Source: Nitrospira sp. (GTDB taxonomy: Bacteria > Nitrospirota > Nitrospiria > Nitrospirales > Nitrospiraceae). From it: a stretch of DNA of 6,679 nucleotides. Below are positions 1 through 5,686 of this stretch, piece after piece. The notes under the pieces were generated by a model that was not told where the DNA came from, did not search any database, and worked only from the letters and a program-made list of their open reading frames with translations. The translations under genes were made by a program, and so were the position numbers. Each line of letters starts with the position of its first letter. Within the stretch, counting starts at the first letter, position 1. The stretch covers positions 1-6,679 of the forward strand of contig JAJFBJ010000184.1 of the NCBI GenBank assembly GCA_020697375.1. Reading direction: 5' to 3'.

Positions 1-176
1 CCGAAAAACTCTGACAGGCCGGCGCTGCCTTCCGCTTCATATGTCAGCCACCCTTCGATCGAGGCATCGCGCGTGAACCCGAGAGCGGGAAGCAATGCTT
101 CATAAAACGCTCGTGCCTCGGCGAGGCTGCGCACTCGGAGGTCAACGTGGTCGAAACAGCGCCGCATACGTGGCAT
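1..176 (-). CDS. VOC/glyoxalase-fold family protein (N-terminal part only)
   Basis: The visible 58 residues begin MPRMRRCFDHVDLRVRSLAE and continue with the pattern AFYEALLPALGF. This is the typical opening of the vicinal-oxygen-chelate (glyoxalase/bleomycin-resistance) fold: a first beta strand with a metal-ligand-type His (H10, in FDHVDLRV), then the SLAEARAFYE helix leading to LGF. Members bind a divalent metal and act on varied substrates, so no reaction can be assigned from this fragment. The start at 176 is supported by a GAGGAG sequence just upstream on the minus strand; a second ATG three codons in is less well placed. The gene follows the exported hydrolase at 268-1065 on the same strand, 91 bases downstream, so they may be co-transcribed. 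The C-terminus lies beyond the window edge. The family call is fairly firm; the function is unknown. Confidence 0.8.
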   Translation of the reverse strand, partial: MPRMRRCFDHVDLRVRSLAEARAFYEALLPALGFTRDASIEGWLTYEAEGSAGLSEFF

Positions 177-267
177 GGGATTCTCCTCGAAAATCACGTG
201 ACAGAGTCAACGCGCGCGGGATCCTGGTCCAAAGCGCATGAGACTTGCTACGCGCCGTGGACGGTCC

Positions 268-1065
268 TTAGTGATAGACTTCCTTCAACATCTCCAGCAT
301 CGCTTCCCACGATTTCTGATCGGCCTCGGCGTCGTACTCCAGCGCCTCCATTCCCGCTTTCCCGGCGTCCGGATTCGTGAACCCATGTTTGACACCCGGA
401 TAGGCGACCATCTCGAAGGTGGCCCCGGCGGCCTTCATCTCTTGAGCAAAGTCTGCCACTTGTTCCATCGGCACGAAAGGGTCAGCAACACCGGTGAACA
501 CGAGGATTCGAGCCTTGACCGTACCCTCCTTCGCGGGTTTCTCCGTGGCGAGCATGCCGTGGAAGCTCACCACCGCGTCCAGGTCGGCTCCGGAGCGCGC
601 GGCGTCGAGGACCACGCCACCGCCAAAGCAGTATCCGATGGCGGCAATGCGCTCCGGGGCGACGGAAGGCTGTTGCTTCAGCTGTTTCAGCGCCGCCTGA
701 AACCGCGCGGTGATGACGGCCGGATCTTTCTTGGCCTCACTCATGAAGGTCTGCGCTTCCTTCGGATGCGTGGTGACCTTCCCCTTTCCGAACAGATCCA
801 GCGCAAAACCGACATAGCCGGCCTCGGCGAGCCGCTTCGCCTGATGCCGCGCATGCTCGTTGTGCCCCCACCATTCGTGCACGACGAGCACGCCGGGACG
901 TGGGCCCTTGGCGGCATCATCCCAGGCTACGAGTCCGCGCATGACCGTGTCGCCCTGCTTGTATTCCACTTCTTTCTGGTGGATTTCCGCGGAGGCCGAC
1001 GGGGCAAACCAGAACAATACCGATAGCGCGATAACCATATGTATCATTGCATACATCCCTTTCAT
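268..1065 (-). CDS. Exported dienelactone hydrolase family protein
   Basis: A 265-residue alpha/beta hydrolase of the dienelactone hydrolase (DLH) family. The catalytic triad is readable: nucleophile Cys146 in GYCFGGG, Asp195 in GVADPFVP and His227 in VKHGFTNP. The HEWWG segment at 63-67 corresponds to the conserved Glu region beside the active site in classical DLH, and LDLFGKG follows at about 89-95. Classical DLH opens dienelactone to maleylacetate in chlorocatechol breakdown, but most family members have other or unknown ester/lactone substrates, and no catechol-pathway genes are visible here. Unlike cytosolic DLH, this one has an N-terminal signal peptide (hydrophobic residues 8-22, cleavage likely after ASA at 24-26), so it should act in the periplasm. 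The start is uncertain: ATG at 1065 gives a Lys in the n-region but has only a weak ribosome site, while Met7 at 1047 has AAAGGG at 9-base spacing. The length fits the family plus leader. Confidence 0.9.
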   Translation of the reverse strand: MKGMYAMIHMVIALSVLFWFAPSASAEIHQKEVEYKQGDTVMRGLVAWDDAAKGPRPGVLVVHEWWGHNEHARHQAKRLAEAGYVGFALDLFGKGKVTTHPKEAQTFMSEAKKDPAVITARFQAALKQLKQQPSVAPERIAAIGYCFGGGVVLDAARSGADLDAVVSFHGMLATEKPAKEGTVKARILVFTGVADPFVPMEQVADFAQEMKAAGATFEMVAYPGVKHGFTNPDAGKAGMEALEYDAEADQKSWEAMLEMLKEVYH

Positions 1066-1104
1066 CCGTCCGTGAACAAGCGCGCCTCACCAGCGTCGTT
1101 TCAA

Positions 1105-1113
1105 ATTACATCA
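1105..1113 (-). promoter_or_regulatory. Possible extended -10 promoter for the exported hydrolase
   Basis: Read on the minus strand this is TGA followed by TGTAAT, matching the extended -10 pattern (TGn plus a hexamer with 5 of 6 consensus bases). It would start transcription about 30 bases before the ATG at 1065. No convincing -35 sequence lies at the right distance, which extended -10 promoters can tolerate. Sequence match only. Confidence 0.3.
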
Positions 1114-1268
1114 TGTTGCCCCGGCATCTCCACTTGAGATTGTATTTCTTACTCCGCCGATCGTATCGGTTGAGATACGGACAACCGTCGCATTTCTGAA
1201 CCTTATCTCTCCGGATTCCCGCAATGCCAAGCAAATTGGATGGATTTTCTGACGGCAAGCTCCTTGCT

Positions 1269-1296
1269 TGACAAAGTAACCGCAGGGGCTTTGTCA
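1269..1296. promoter_or_regulatory. 8-bp inverted repeat, candidate operator
   Basis: Perfect arms TGACAAAG (1269-1276) and CTTTGTCA (1289-1296) are separated by 12 bases, about 100 bases before the fibre-like gene. The left arm overlaps a perfect TTGACA (1268-1273), but no -10 sequence follows at 16-18 bases, so a promoter is not supported there. Arms of this length and spacing fit a dimeric regulator site or a short RNA hairpin; there is no T-run to make it a terminator. Confidence 0.3.
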
Positions 1297-1391
1297 GAAA
1301 CAGTCTCGAAGGGCATGAAAATAAGATCACCGCTCATGCTCGGCTGATATTCACCAAGCTACGTACCTCGCCAGTACACAGGGAGGACCAC

Positions 1392-2035
1392 ATGAAATTC
1401 GTCACGCGCATCGTTCTATTCGTCATTGCCGTCGGAGGACTGAGCCTAGCCGGCGAACTGACTCACGCTCAACAATGGAACGGCGCCGCGAATCCGAAGG
1501 GTACCATTTGGAGGCCGGGCAACGTGGCGGTCGGAGAGGAACCTCGGCGAGGAGACGATCCGAGGGCCATGATAGAGGTAACCAGACCCCTCGCTTCATC
1601 AAACGACCAGGACGACCGCTTACTCAGCGCGAATATGCTGTACAAGGACAACCGGAGTCCTAAATTTGAGGTGGACACGAGACGCGCCTACGCCGGCGGG
1701 GCCAGGAGCAAGGCCGGCATCCTTCCGGCCGACTTGGACTTCGCAGTCCATCGAAGTGCCGTCATCGGGTTGGTCAACATCAACGAGATGCCAAGGCCAA
1801 ACGATTACATGCTGTTGGTAGGCGGCAAGATTCTGGCGGAAGAGACATGCCCAGTGCGACTGACGTGGTTGAGCGTGGCATCGATCTCGGCCGGATGCAG
1901 TCGACATTGCTGGCAAAAATCGAAGAGCTCACCCTGTACGTAATCGAGCAGAAGAAGGATCTTGAGACATTACGCGGTAAGGTGACGCGACTGGAGCAGG
2001 AGAATGCGACTCTCACGCCAACGGCCGGCCGATAG
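1392..2035 (+). pseudogene. Exported fibre-like protein, disrupted by internal deletion and frameshift
   Basis: The gene starts at ATG 1392 behind GGAGG (1382-1386, 5-base spacing) and encodes a signal peptide cleaved near THA|QQ (residue 26). The first frame runs to a stop at 1943. It carries features of phage-tail-fibre-like bacterial surface proteins: a GNVAVG strand motif (43-48) followed by AMIEV (59-63), then DYMLLVGGKILAEE (138-151). In that family, the GGKILAEE segment is followed by roughly 35-40 residues (a Trp/Tyr-rich stretch ending in a HLPG-type motif) and then PSA-x-DV, G-I-x-LG and IEELTLYVIEQ as a C-terminal coiled coil. Here the coiled-coil part is present but in another frame (1847-2035: MPSATDVVERGIDLGRMQ, then KIEELTLYVIEQKKD). 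It directly abuts GGKILAEE at about 1844-1847. So about 100 bases appear lost, by a number not divisible by three. The first frame's tail after residue 151 looks like nonsense. An assembly error or independent translation of the second part from ATG 1847 is possible. It is followed 34 bases later by the next exported gene. Confidence 0.7.
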
Positions 2036-2069
2036 ACATCCCGCCTTCGCGACAAGAAAGGATCTGATG

Positions 2070-3008
2070 ATGAACCGCTTGCTCACAGCTATGATCACGG
2101 CGCTCGTCTTGGACATGGCGGCATCCACGGAGACATCCGCAAAAAGCAGCGAGCTCCAATTACCCCTCAACGAAGTCGTGGAGCCGGGCGTCGCGAAAAC
2201 GTTCGGCCATCAGCGGAGCGTCGTCATGGTGGACGGGTTCTGGGCAAAGGCCGGATCCAATGTCACTGTCTCCATCGACGAACTGTCGAACACGCTGATT
2301 CAAATGGCCACCCCGGTCCCCATCTCGACCGACGTCTCAAACAGACTGCCGGCAAGCGGGGCTGATATGACCGGGTCAAGCGGAACCGGCTCGAACGTGG
2401 TGGAGATCGGGGATGGCGTCTCGTTGCCGAACCCGTCCGCCTACTACGCGGTCACCGGCGTCGGGATCCAGGAGAAAGGCAATAATCCCTGCCTGCTTAC
2501 GCTCTGGGGACGAATGGTTGATTCGGCGTTTGAATCGACCGATAGAAAGTTGGCACAGTTCGAACTCGATAAATGCAGGTCGTTTCCATTGTCCACCTTG
2601 GTCGATTTCAAACAAGCCCAATTGCCCAGGGCTTCGGATTTGTTCGTGCGCGGGGTGCTCGCCTGTGGCGGACATACCGGAATCCTTCCCCAGGGGGCCT
2701 ACTCATCGACGTCATGGGAGATCAAAGGTTTAAAAGTCCATGGGGGCCGCATCGTCACGGAAACCGACGACGTGGAACCGATGGACAAGGTCGGCGAATT
2801 CACAAGGGCGAATTGCGTCAAGGAAGAGGCCGGAGCCTATGGCCCTGGTTGGACCGCCTGGCACGAATGCCCCGGCGGTCAACTGATGACTGGAATTCGT
2901 GTGTACCGGTATGAAGACAAATGGTTCACGGGCATAAGCGCCATCTGCAAGATTCCACAGCGATCTGTCCCGCCTCGCCAACCGGTCAAGGATGCGGTGG
3001 GATTCTGA
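2070..3008 (+). CDS. Secreted six-cysteine protein with three internal repeats, function unknown
   Basis: A 312-residue protein of no family I can name. The start at 2070 is preferred over ATG 2067 because AAAGGA (2057-2062) then sits at 7-base spacing; starts further upstream would overlap the preceding gene and lack a leader. The signal peptide is MNRLLTAMITALVLDMAAS with cleavage near TSA|KSS (residue 24), although an Asp at 15 in the hydrophobic core is unusual. The second half shows a three-times repeated two-strand pattern: AVTGV (127-131) with LWGRMV (145-150), FVRGV (192-196) with IKGLKV (218-223), and LMTGI (272-276) with FTGISA (286-291). Six cysteines (141, 169, 199, 249, 267, 293) could form three disulfides in the periplasm or outside the cell. 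The last repeat (CPGGQLMTGIRV...) recalls the beta-prism fold of vitelline membrane outer layer protein I, which is also three-fold; this is an inference from pattern only. Its neighbours are also exported, suggesting a shared surface role. Confidence 0.8.
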   Translation: MNRLLTAMITALVLDMAASTETSAKSSELQLPLNEVVEPGVAKTFGHQRSVVMVDGFWAKAGSNVTVSIDELSNTLIQMATPVPISTDVSNRLPASGADMTGSSGTGSNVVEIGDGVSLPNPSAYYAVTGVGIQEKGNNPCLLTLWGRMVDSAFESTDRKLAQFELDKCRSFPLSTLVDFKQAQLPRASDLFVRGVLACGGHTGILPQGAYSSTSWEIKGLKVHGGRIVTETDDVEPMDKVGEFTRANCVKEEAGAYGPGWTAWHECPGGQLMTGIRVYRYEDKWFTGISAICKIPQRSVPPRQPVKDAVGF

Positions 3009-3093
3009 GCGGTCATGAATCCAGTATCTAGGGAACTCCCAAGTGGCAAGAGCCGAATTTATCTGTACAGTGCAAACCCTGAGTTGTTTCGTT

Positions 3094-3100
3094 GAGGTGA
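3094..3100 (+). promoter_or_regulatory. Strong Shine-Dalgarno sequence supporting a CTG start
   Basis: GAGGTGA is a seven-base match to the anti-Shine-Dalgarno complement. Counting from the GAGG core there are six bases to CTG at 3104, which is near-optimal. No ATG, GTG or TTG exists in the barrel gene's frame between the TGA at 3098-3100 and the TTG at 3305, so this site decides the start if the frame is intact. Confidence 0.4.
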
Positions 3101-3103
3101 ACA

Positions 3104-3889
3104 CTGTACTGCTTCATCGGCTTTCGCGGGCCAGTCATCGCCGGACTGGCCGGACTGGTTTCTCTCTCGATAGCCGGCGGCTCGGCTTGGGCCTGGGAAG
3201 GCTCTCCCGACCGCCGGTTTTCCCTGGAGTTCGAAACCGGCGCCATATGGCAGTCCCGCAATCAGATTCAGATCCCGGATAGTGCAGACGGCACGCGGTT
3301 CTCTTTGACTGATCTCCAAGGCAATGGCCCTGGAACTCATCGTCGGGTCGAACTAACCTGGAACCTCAACCACCGCCACTCCCTCAGGTTCGTCTATGCA
3401 CCGATTGGTTTTTCAGGCAGCGGCAACTTCGCCGAGCCGGTACGCTTTGCCGGCGGAACTTTTACGCCGGGCAGCGCAGTGGATTCGGATTACAAATTCG
3501 ATTCGTACCGGTTGAGCTATCGCTATCTGGTCCATGAGTCCGAGCGATGGCGATGGAGAATCGGCGCCACGGCCTTTGTGAGGGATGCCCAGGTAGAATT
3601 GCGTCAACAGGGACGCGTGGCGACTGACAGTAATGTCGGCTTCGTGCCATTGCTAAGCGCCGCGGTCGAATATGCCATTGCACCGCGCTGGACGGCCTTG
3701 ATCGATTTCGACGGGCTTGTCAGTACGCAAGGGCGGGCGATTGATGCAGCGGCCAAGATTCGCTACGATCTCAGCGATGCCTGGTATGTCTCCGCCGGCT
3801 ATCGAGTGTTCGAGGGCGGTGTGGACAACGACACATACGCGTTCGGGTGGTATAACTTTGCTCTCTTCTCGCTAGGGGTCCGCTTCTAA
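3104..3889 (+). CDS. Outer-membrane beta-barrel protein
   Basis: A 261-residue protein if started at CTG 3104. Residues 11-30 (VIAGLAGLVSLSIAGGSAWA) form a hydrophobic core and AxA-type cleavage site, so the mature protein begins WEGSPDRRFSLEFE. The rest alternates polar and hydrophobic residues in amphipathic strands (LEFETGAIW, RRVELTWNL, HSLRFVYAPI, YRLSYRYLV, WRWRIGATAFV, TALIDFDGLV, AAAKIRYDL, WYVSAGYRVF, FALFSLGVRF). It ends in Phe, the signal recognised by the barrel-assembly machinery. Size and strand count suit an 8-10 stranded barrel of the OmpW/OmpA-like class; what it transports or binds is unknown. The only standard start in frame, TTG 3305, would remove the signal peptide and first strand, so it is very unlikely. 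The alternative is a frameshift near 3132: a GTG at 3097 (or 3043) in the neighbouring frame reads NTVLLHRLSRA, a good positively charged leader start, into the same hydrophobic core. Barrel identity is firm; the 5' end is not. Confidence 0.75.
   Translation: MYCFIGFRGPVIAGLAGLVSLSIAGGSAWAWEGSPDRRFSLEFETGAIWQSRNQIQIPDSADGTRFSLTDLQGNGPGTHRRVELTWNLNHRHSLRFVYAPIGFSGSGNFAEPVRFAGGTFTPGSAVDSDYKFDSYRLSYRYLVHESERWRWRIGATAFVRDAQVELRQQGRVATDSNVGFVPLLSAAVEYAIAPRWTALIDFDGLVSTQGRAIDAAAKIRYDLSDAWYVSAGYRVFEGGVDNDTYAFGWYNFALFSLGVRF
3141..3158 (+). repeat. 9-bp tandem repeat inside a signal-peptide region
   Basis: CCGGACTGG occurs twice in tandem (3141-3149, 3150-3158), encoding AGL-AGL in the hydrophobic core of the barrel protein's leader. 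The sequence CCAGTC at 3131-3136 is the inverse of GACTGG, so it can form a 6-bp hairpin with either copy. Such a site is prone to replication slippage or sequencing error, which matters because a frameshift is suspected just upstream. Confidence 0.8.
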
Positions 3890-3993
3890 AGTTTGGTGAC
3901 CGCCTCCATAGATCATTTACCAATGACAATCATGTGCGCACCGAGACCCCTTCCACAATGAGTAACTCCACGACGAGCAGCGGAATTCCTATT

Positions 3994-4020
3994 GCCGATG
4001 GGCAGTCATTGCCTATCAGC
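3994..4020. terminator. Hairpin between convergent genes, possible two-way terminator
   Basis: Arms 3994-4004 and 4010-4020 pair at 9 of 11 positions plus one G-U wobble, with a 5-base loop (GTCAT). It lies between the stop of the outer-membrane barrel (3889) and, on the opposite strand, abuts the stop of the universal stress protein (4021), where a terminator is expected. No T-run follows on either strand, so it may only stabilise 3' ends or assist another termination mechanism. Confidence 0.35.
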
Positions 4021-4506
4021 TCATTCGATCACCCAGATCGCAAGCCCCTTGGCATCTCGCAGTAACTGTTCTGTGATCCCGCCACCGAAGATCCGTTTGA
4101 TTCCCGACGTCCCATGGCGGCCCACCACGATGGTCTCATGCCCCCCGCTCCTCGCTTCTTCGAGAATGTTTCGAGCGATATCGTCCTCATGGCCGAACTT
4201 CAATGCCACCTGGCTCGCGTCAAAGCCGGATTGCCTCAATGTCTCGCAGGCCTCTTTCAACACATGGCATTCGGACTCCCGTTCCTTCCGAACCCAGGCA
4301 TGCTGATCATCGCGCAGTTGCGCGCCTAATTGCGATTCGATTGCAGGATTCTCCGATCCGCCATGCTCCAGCAACCCTCTCGGCATGGGGCTCAGCACAT
4401 GAAACAGCGTGATCAAGACAGCCGGGGTTCGGCCCAGGAGAGCGCCGACGTACCCAACCACGCGCTGAGCGTTCGCAGACTCGTCAATGGCTACAAGAAT
4501 TCGCAT
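4021..4506 (-). CDS. Universal stress protein (UspA family)
   Basis: A 161-residue single-domain Usp. It opens with MRILVAIDES, including the conserved Asp8 after the first strand, and ends with the nucleotide-loop region TIVVGRHGTSGIKRIFGGGI (125-144). The family's ATP-binding pattern is G-2x-G-9x-G-(S/T). Here Gly129, Gly132 and Gly142 are present, but the last position is Gly143 instead of Ser or Thr, so it may bind ATP less well or not at all. Usp proteins are cytosolic dimers induced by stress or growth arrest; the exact role is rarely known. The start at 4506 has GGAG five bases upstream. It is the last gene of a minus-strand set, 23 bases after the YjbQ gene, so it is very likely co-transcribed with YjbQ and DoxX. 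Confidence 0.93.
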   Translation of the reverse strand: MRILVAIDESANAQRVVGYVGALLGRTPAVLITLFHVLSPMPRGLLEHGGSENPAIESQLGAQLRDDQHAWVRKERESECHVLKEACETLRQSGFDASQVALKFGHEDDIARNILEEARSGGHETIVVGRHGTSGIKRIFGGGITEQLLRDAKGLAIWVIE

Positions 4507-4529
4507 ACAGTCTCCGTGGGAATCCGGAA

Positions 4530-4928
4530 TCAGGAGGCCATGAGGGTCACATGCACCTCGCGCTCGCGCGGGCCATCCAATTCGACCAACATCACGGCTT
4601 GCCAGGTACCGAGAACCAGTTTGCCGGATGACACGGGAATGGTGAGGGACGGACCAAGGATCGACGAAGCCATGTGAGACCAGGCATGGGAAGGGTCGTG
4701 GGCGTGACGGAACCGAATGCGCGGGATCACTTCTTCCACGACTTGCAGAAAATCCTGTTCCGTCCCCTCTCCGATTTCCCCGGTGGTCACGGCGGCCGTC
4801 GTATGGGTCACGAAGAGGCAGCAGAGCCCCTCCCGCATCTTCGCCGTCCCGATCACCGCTTCGATCCGGTCGGTCAGATCCACCACCTGCTTCAGATTGC
4901 TGGTGCTGATGCGCAGGGTCTCAGACAT
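4530..4928 (-). CDS. YjbQ family protein (UPF0047)
   Basis: A 132-residue protein matching the YjbQ/UPF0047 family, whose E. coli member shows weak thiamine-phosphate synthase activity while its true cellular role is unclear. Recognisable family segments are THTTAAVTTGE (41-51) with His42, FRHAH (73-77), the HAWSHMASSILGPSLTIPV stretch (81-99) with His85, LVLGTWQAV (105-112) and the closing LDGPR (117-121). The conserved histidines are the presumed metal or catalytic site. The length fits the family. The start at 4928 gives the normal N-terminus; the frame stays open upstream as far as 5117, but that stretch lies over the DoxX gene and has no family similarity. The upstream DoxX stop is only 5 bases away, and the ribosome site is weak (AAAGG far upstream), suggesting translation coupled to DoxX. 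Confidence 0.92.
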   Translation of the reverse strand: MSETLRISTSNLKQVVDLTDRIEAVIGTAKMREGLCCLFVTHTTAAVTTGEIGEGTEQDFLQVVEEVIPRIRFRHAHDPSHAWSHMASSILGPSLTIPVSSGKLVLGTWQAVMLVELDGPREREVHVTLMAS

Positions 4929-4933
4929 GCGTA

Positions 4934-5323
4934 CTAAGAAGCCTTTCGGACCGCATCCACGCTCCAGATGCCGGACCCGTGAGCAGAGATATACAAGAAC
5001 ACAAAGCAATAGAGCGCGGCGAGTTCGCCCATGTTCTGGATCGGCAACAGCGCCTGCGTGCCGTGGGCCATCCAATAGGCAAAGGCCATCAATCCGCTGC
5101 ACAAAAAGGCTGCCCATCCGGTAAAAAGCCCGATCATCACCAGGAAGCCCCCGAACAGTTCGATGGATCCTGCAATGGCCACCACAAAAGAAGGAGGCGG
5201 CATCTGGGGCGGCATCGGCACATTGAGCAGCTTTTGCGTTCCATGCCAGAGGAACAGGAACCCCGTCACCATACGCATCAAGGCATAGGTCTGCGGAGCA
5301 TAGCGCTGCATGAATGTCGGCAT
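4934..5323 (-). CDS. DoxX family membrane protein
   Basis: A 129-residue inner-membrane protein with four hydrophobic segments at about 13-29, 46-66, 69-88 and 98-114. Family hallmarks are RMVTGFLFLWHGTQKLL at the first segment, ELFGGFLVMIGLFTG at the second, and the NMGELAALYCFVFLY and GSGIWSVD pattern at the end. DoxX-type proteins are linked in several bacteria to redox and sulfur/oxidative-stress functions, but this branch has no settled activity. The start is one of two adjacent ATGs: GGGAG (5331-5335) is 4 bases from the first (5326) and 7 from the second (5323), so I chose the second. A longer reading from 5377 adds 18 residues without family similarity. It is the first gene of the minus-strand set with YjbQ and the universal stress protein. 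Confidence 0.92.
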   Translation of the reverse strand: MPTFMQRYAPQTYALMRMVTGFLFLWHGTQKLLNVPMPPQMPPPSFVVAIAGSIELFGGFLVMIGLFTGWAAFLCSGLMAFAYWMAHGTQALLPIQNMGELAALYCFVFLYISAHGSGIWSVDAVRKAS

Positions 5324-5381
5324 CATTTCTCTCCCGTTGCGTAGTGAACTGCGCTGGTATGCGAGGTGGCTAAGCAAAATG

Positions 5382-5409
5382 ACGGTATCACCTGTAGGGA
5401 ATCAGTCAA
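5382..5409 (-). promoter_or_regulatory. Candidate promoter of the DoxX-YjbQ-Usp operon
   Basis: On the minus strand, TTGACT (5409-5404) resembles the -35 consensus (5 of 6), and TACCGT (5387-5382) sits 16 bases on as a weak -10 (3 of 6). It would give a leader of about 50 bases before the DoxX start. No other better pair was seen in this stretch. Confidence 0.3.
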
Positions 5410-5535
5410 CCAGGGATTCCCCTAGGAGCTGGGCAATCGCGAAAAGGTAAAAATGGAAAAAGTAAGATGGTCGCCACGGAGCTAGGAGATTCCCAAATTC
5501 CAGAATAGCTGTATTTTTGTTCTACAGGCTCGGGT

Positions 5536-5541
5536 TATAAA
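5536..5541 (+). promoter_or_regulatory. Possible -10 box (TATAAA) upstream of the helical-protein/KaiC-like pair
   Basis: TATAAA matches the -10 consensus at 5 of 6 positions, in a local AT-rich patch preceded by a T-rich segment (5512-5523). No good -35 hexamer lies at 16-18 bases. Transcription from here would begin near 5548 and cross the hairpins and the terminator-like element before reaching the gene at 5725. Confidence 0.25.
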
Positions 5542-5642
5542 TAGTTGCACGATGACGTACTTTCCTCGAAGACAACAGGCCTATCCTACGCGCTCAGGCA
5601 ACTTTTGCAGCAAGCAGGCTGCAGGCGTGAAGGCCCGACCGG

Positions 5643-5686
5643 AGGACGTAGTGAGTGGAAGTCACAATCACGCGCGTCCTGTTTTT
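5643..5686 (+). terminator. Terminator- or attenuator-like hairpin with T-run
   Basis: AGGACG (5643-5648) pairs with CGTCCT (5675-5680), with a second helix inside (GTGA 5651-5654 with TCAC 5668-5671), and is followed by G and five Ts (5682-5686). An alternative pairing exists: GGAGGA (5641-5646) with TCCTCC (5686-5691), which would absorb part of the T-run and exclude the first stem. The 26-base span between the outer arms is long for an intrinsic terminator, so this is tentative. Confidence 0.35.

Larger units (their letters stand above)
1066..1391. other. Divergent intergenic region, no convincing gene
   Basis: A 326-base gap between the minus-strand hydrolase and the plus-strand fibre-like gene. 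It must hold the promoters of both units. The only open frame of note (minus strand, 1106-1330, 74 codons) has no ribosome site, no recognisable motif and an unusual composition, so I do not call it. The region contains one inverted repeat that stands out (1269-1296) and several 4-6 bp hairpins that are about as frequent as expected by chance. I see no tRNA, no clear terminator and no strong plus-strand -10 sequence before 1392. Confidence 0.5.

Noticed and set aside
194..210. TCACGTGA palindrome and a minus-strand TTGACT before the VOC gene
   Set aside because: A single 8-bp palindrome is weak evidence, and no -10 sequence follows the TTGACT, so neither an operator nor a promoter is supported.
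238..1026. Long open frame (262 codons) on the plus strand
   Set aside because: It lies antisense to the dienelactone hydrolase, whose catalytic motifs are unmistakable; the plus-strand product is Arg/His-rich with no domain.
1126..1267. Series of 4-6 bp hairpins (1126-1140, 1157-1169, 1162-1179, 1177-1188, 1255-1267)
   Set aside because: Stems this short occur several times by chance in a region of this length; no conserved RNA layout is recognisable.
1268..1296. TTGACA as a -35 promoter element
   Set aside because: No -10-like hexamer lies 16-18 bases downstream; the match is explained by the inverted repeat.
1106..1330. 74-codon open frame on the minus strand, with a CDGC motif
   Set aside because: No ribosome site, no recognisable domain, odd composition, and it fills the region where promoters are needed.
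3305..3889. Barrel gene started at TTG 3305
   Set aside because: The frame upstream encodes a signal peptide and the first barrel strand, so this start would give an unexportable fragment.
4929..5117. 63-residue N-terminal extension of the YjbQ gene
   Set aside because: It overlaps the coding region of DoxX on the same strand and has no similarity to the YjbQ family; Met at 4928 gives the normal family start.
5413..5494. Inverted repeat, 11 of 13 pairs (5413-5425 and 5482-5494), 56 bases apart
   Set aside because: About one such imperfect pair is expected by chance in 400 bases, and nothing else suggests an invertible segment.
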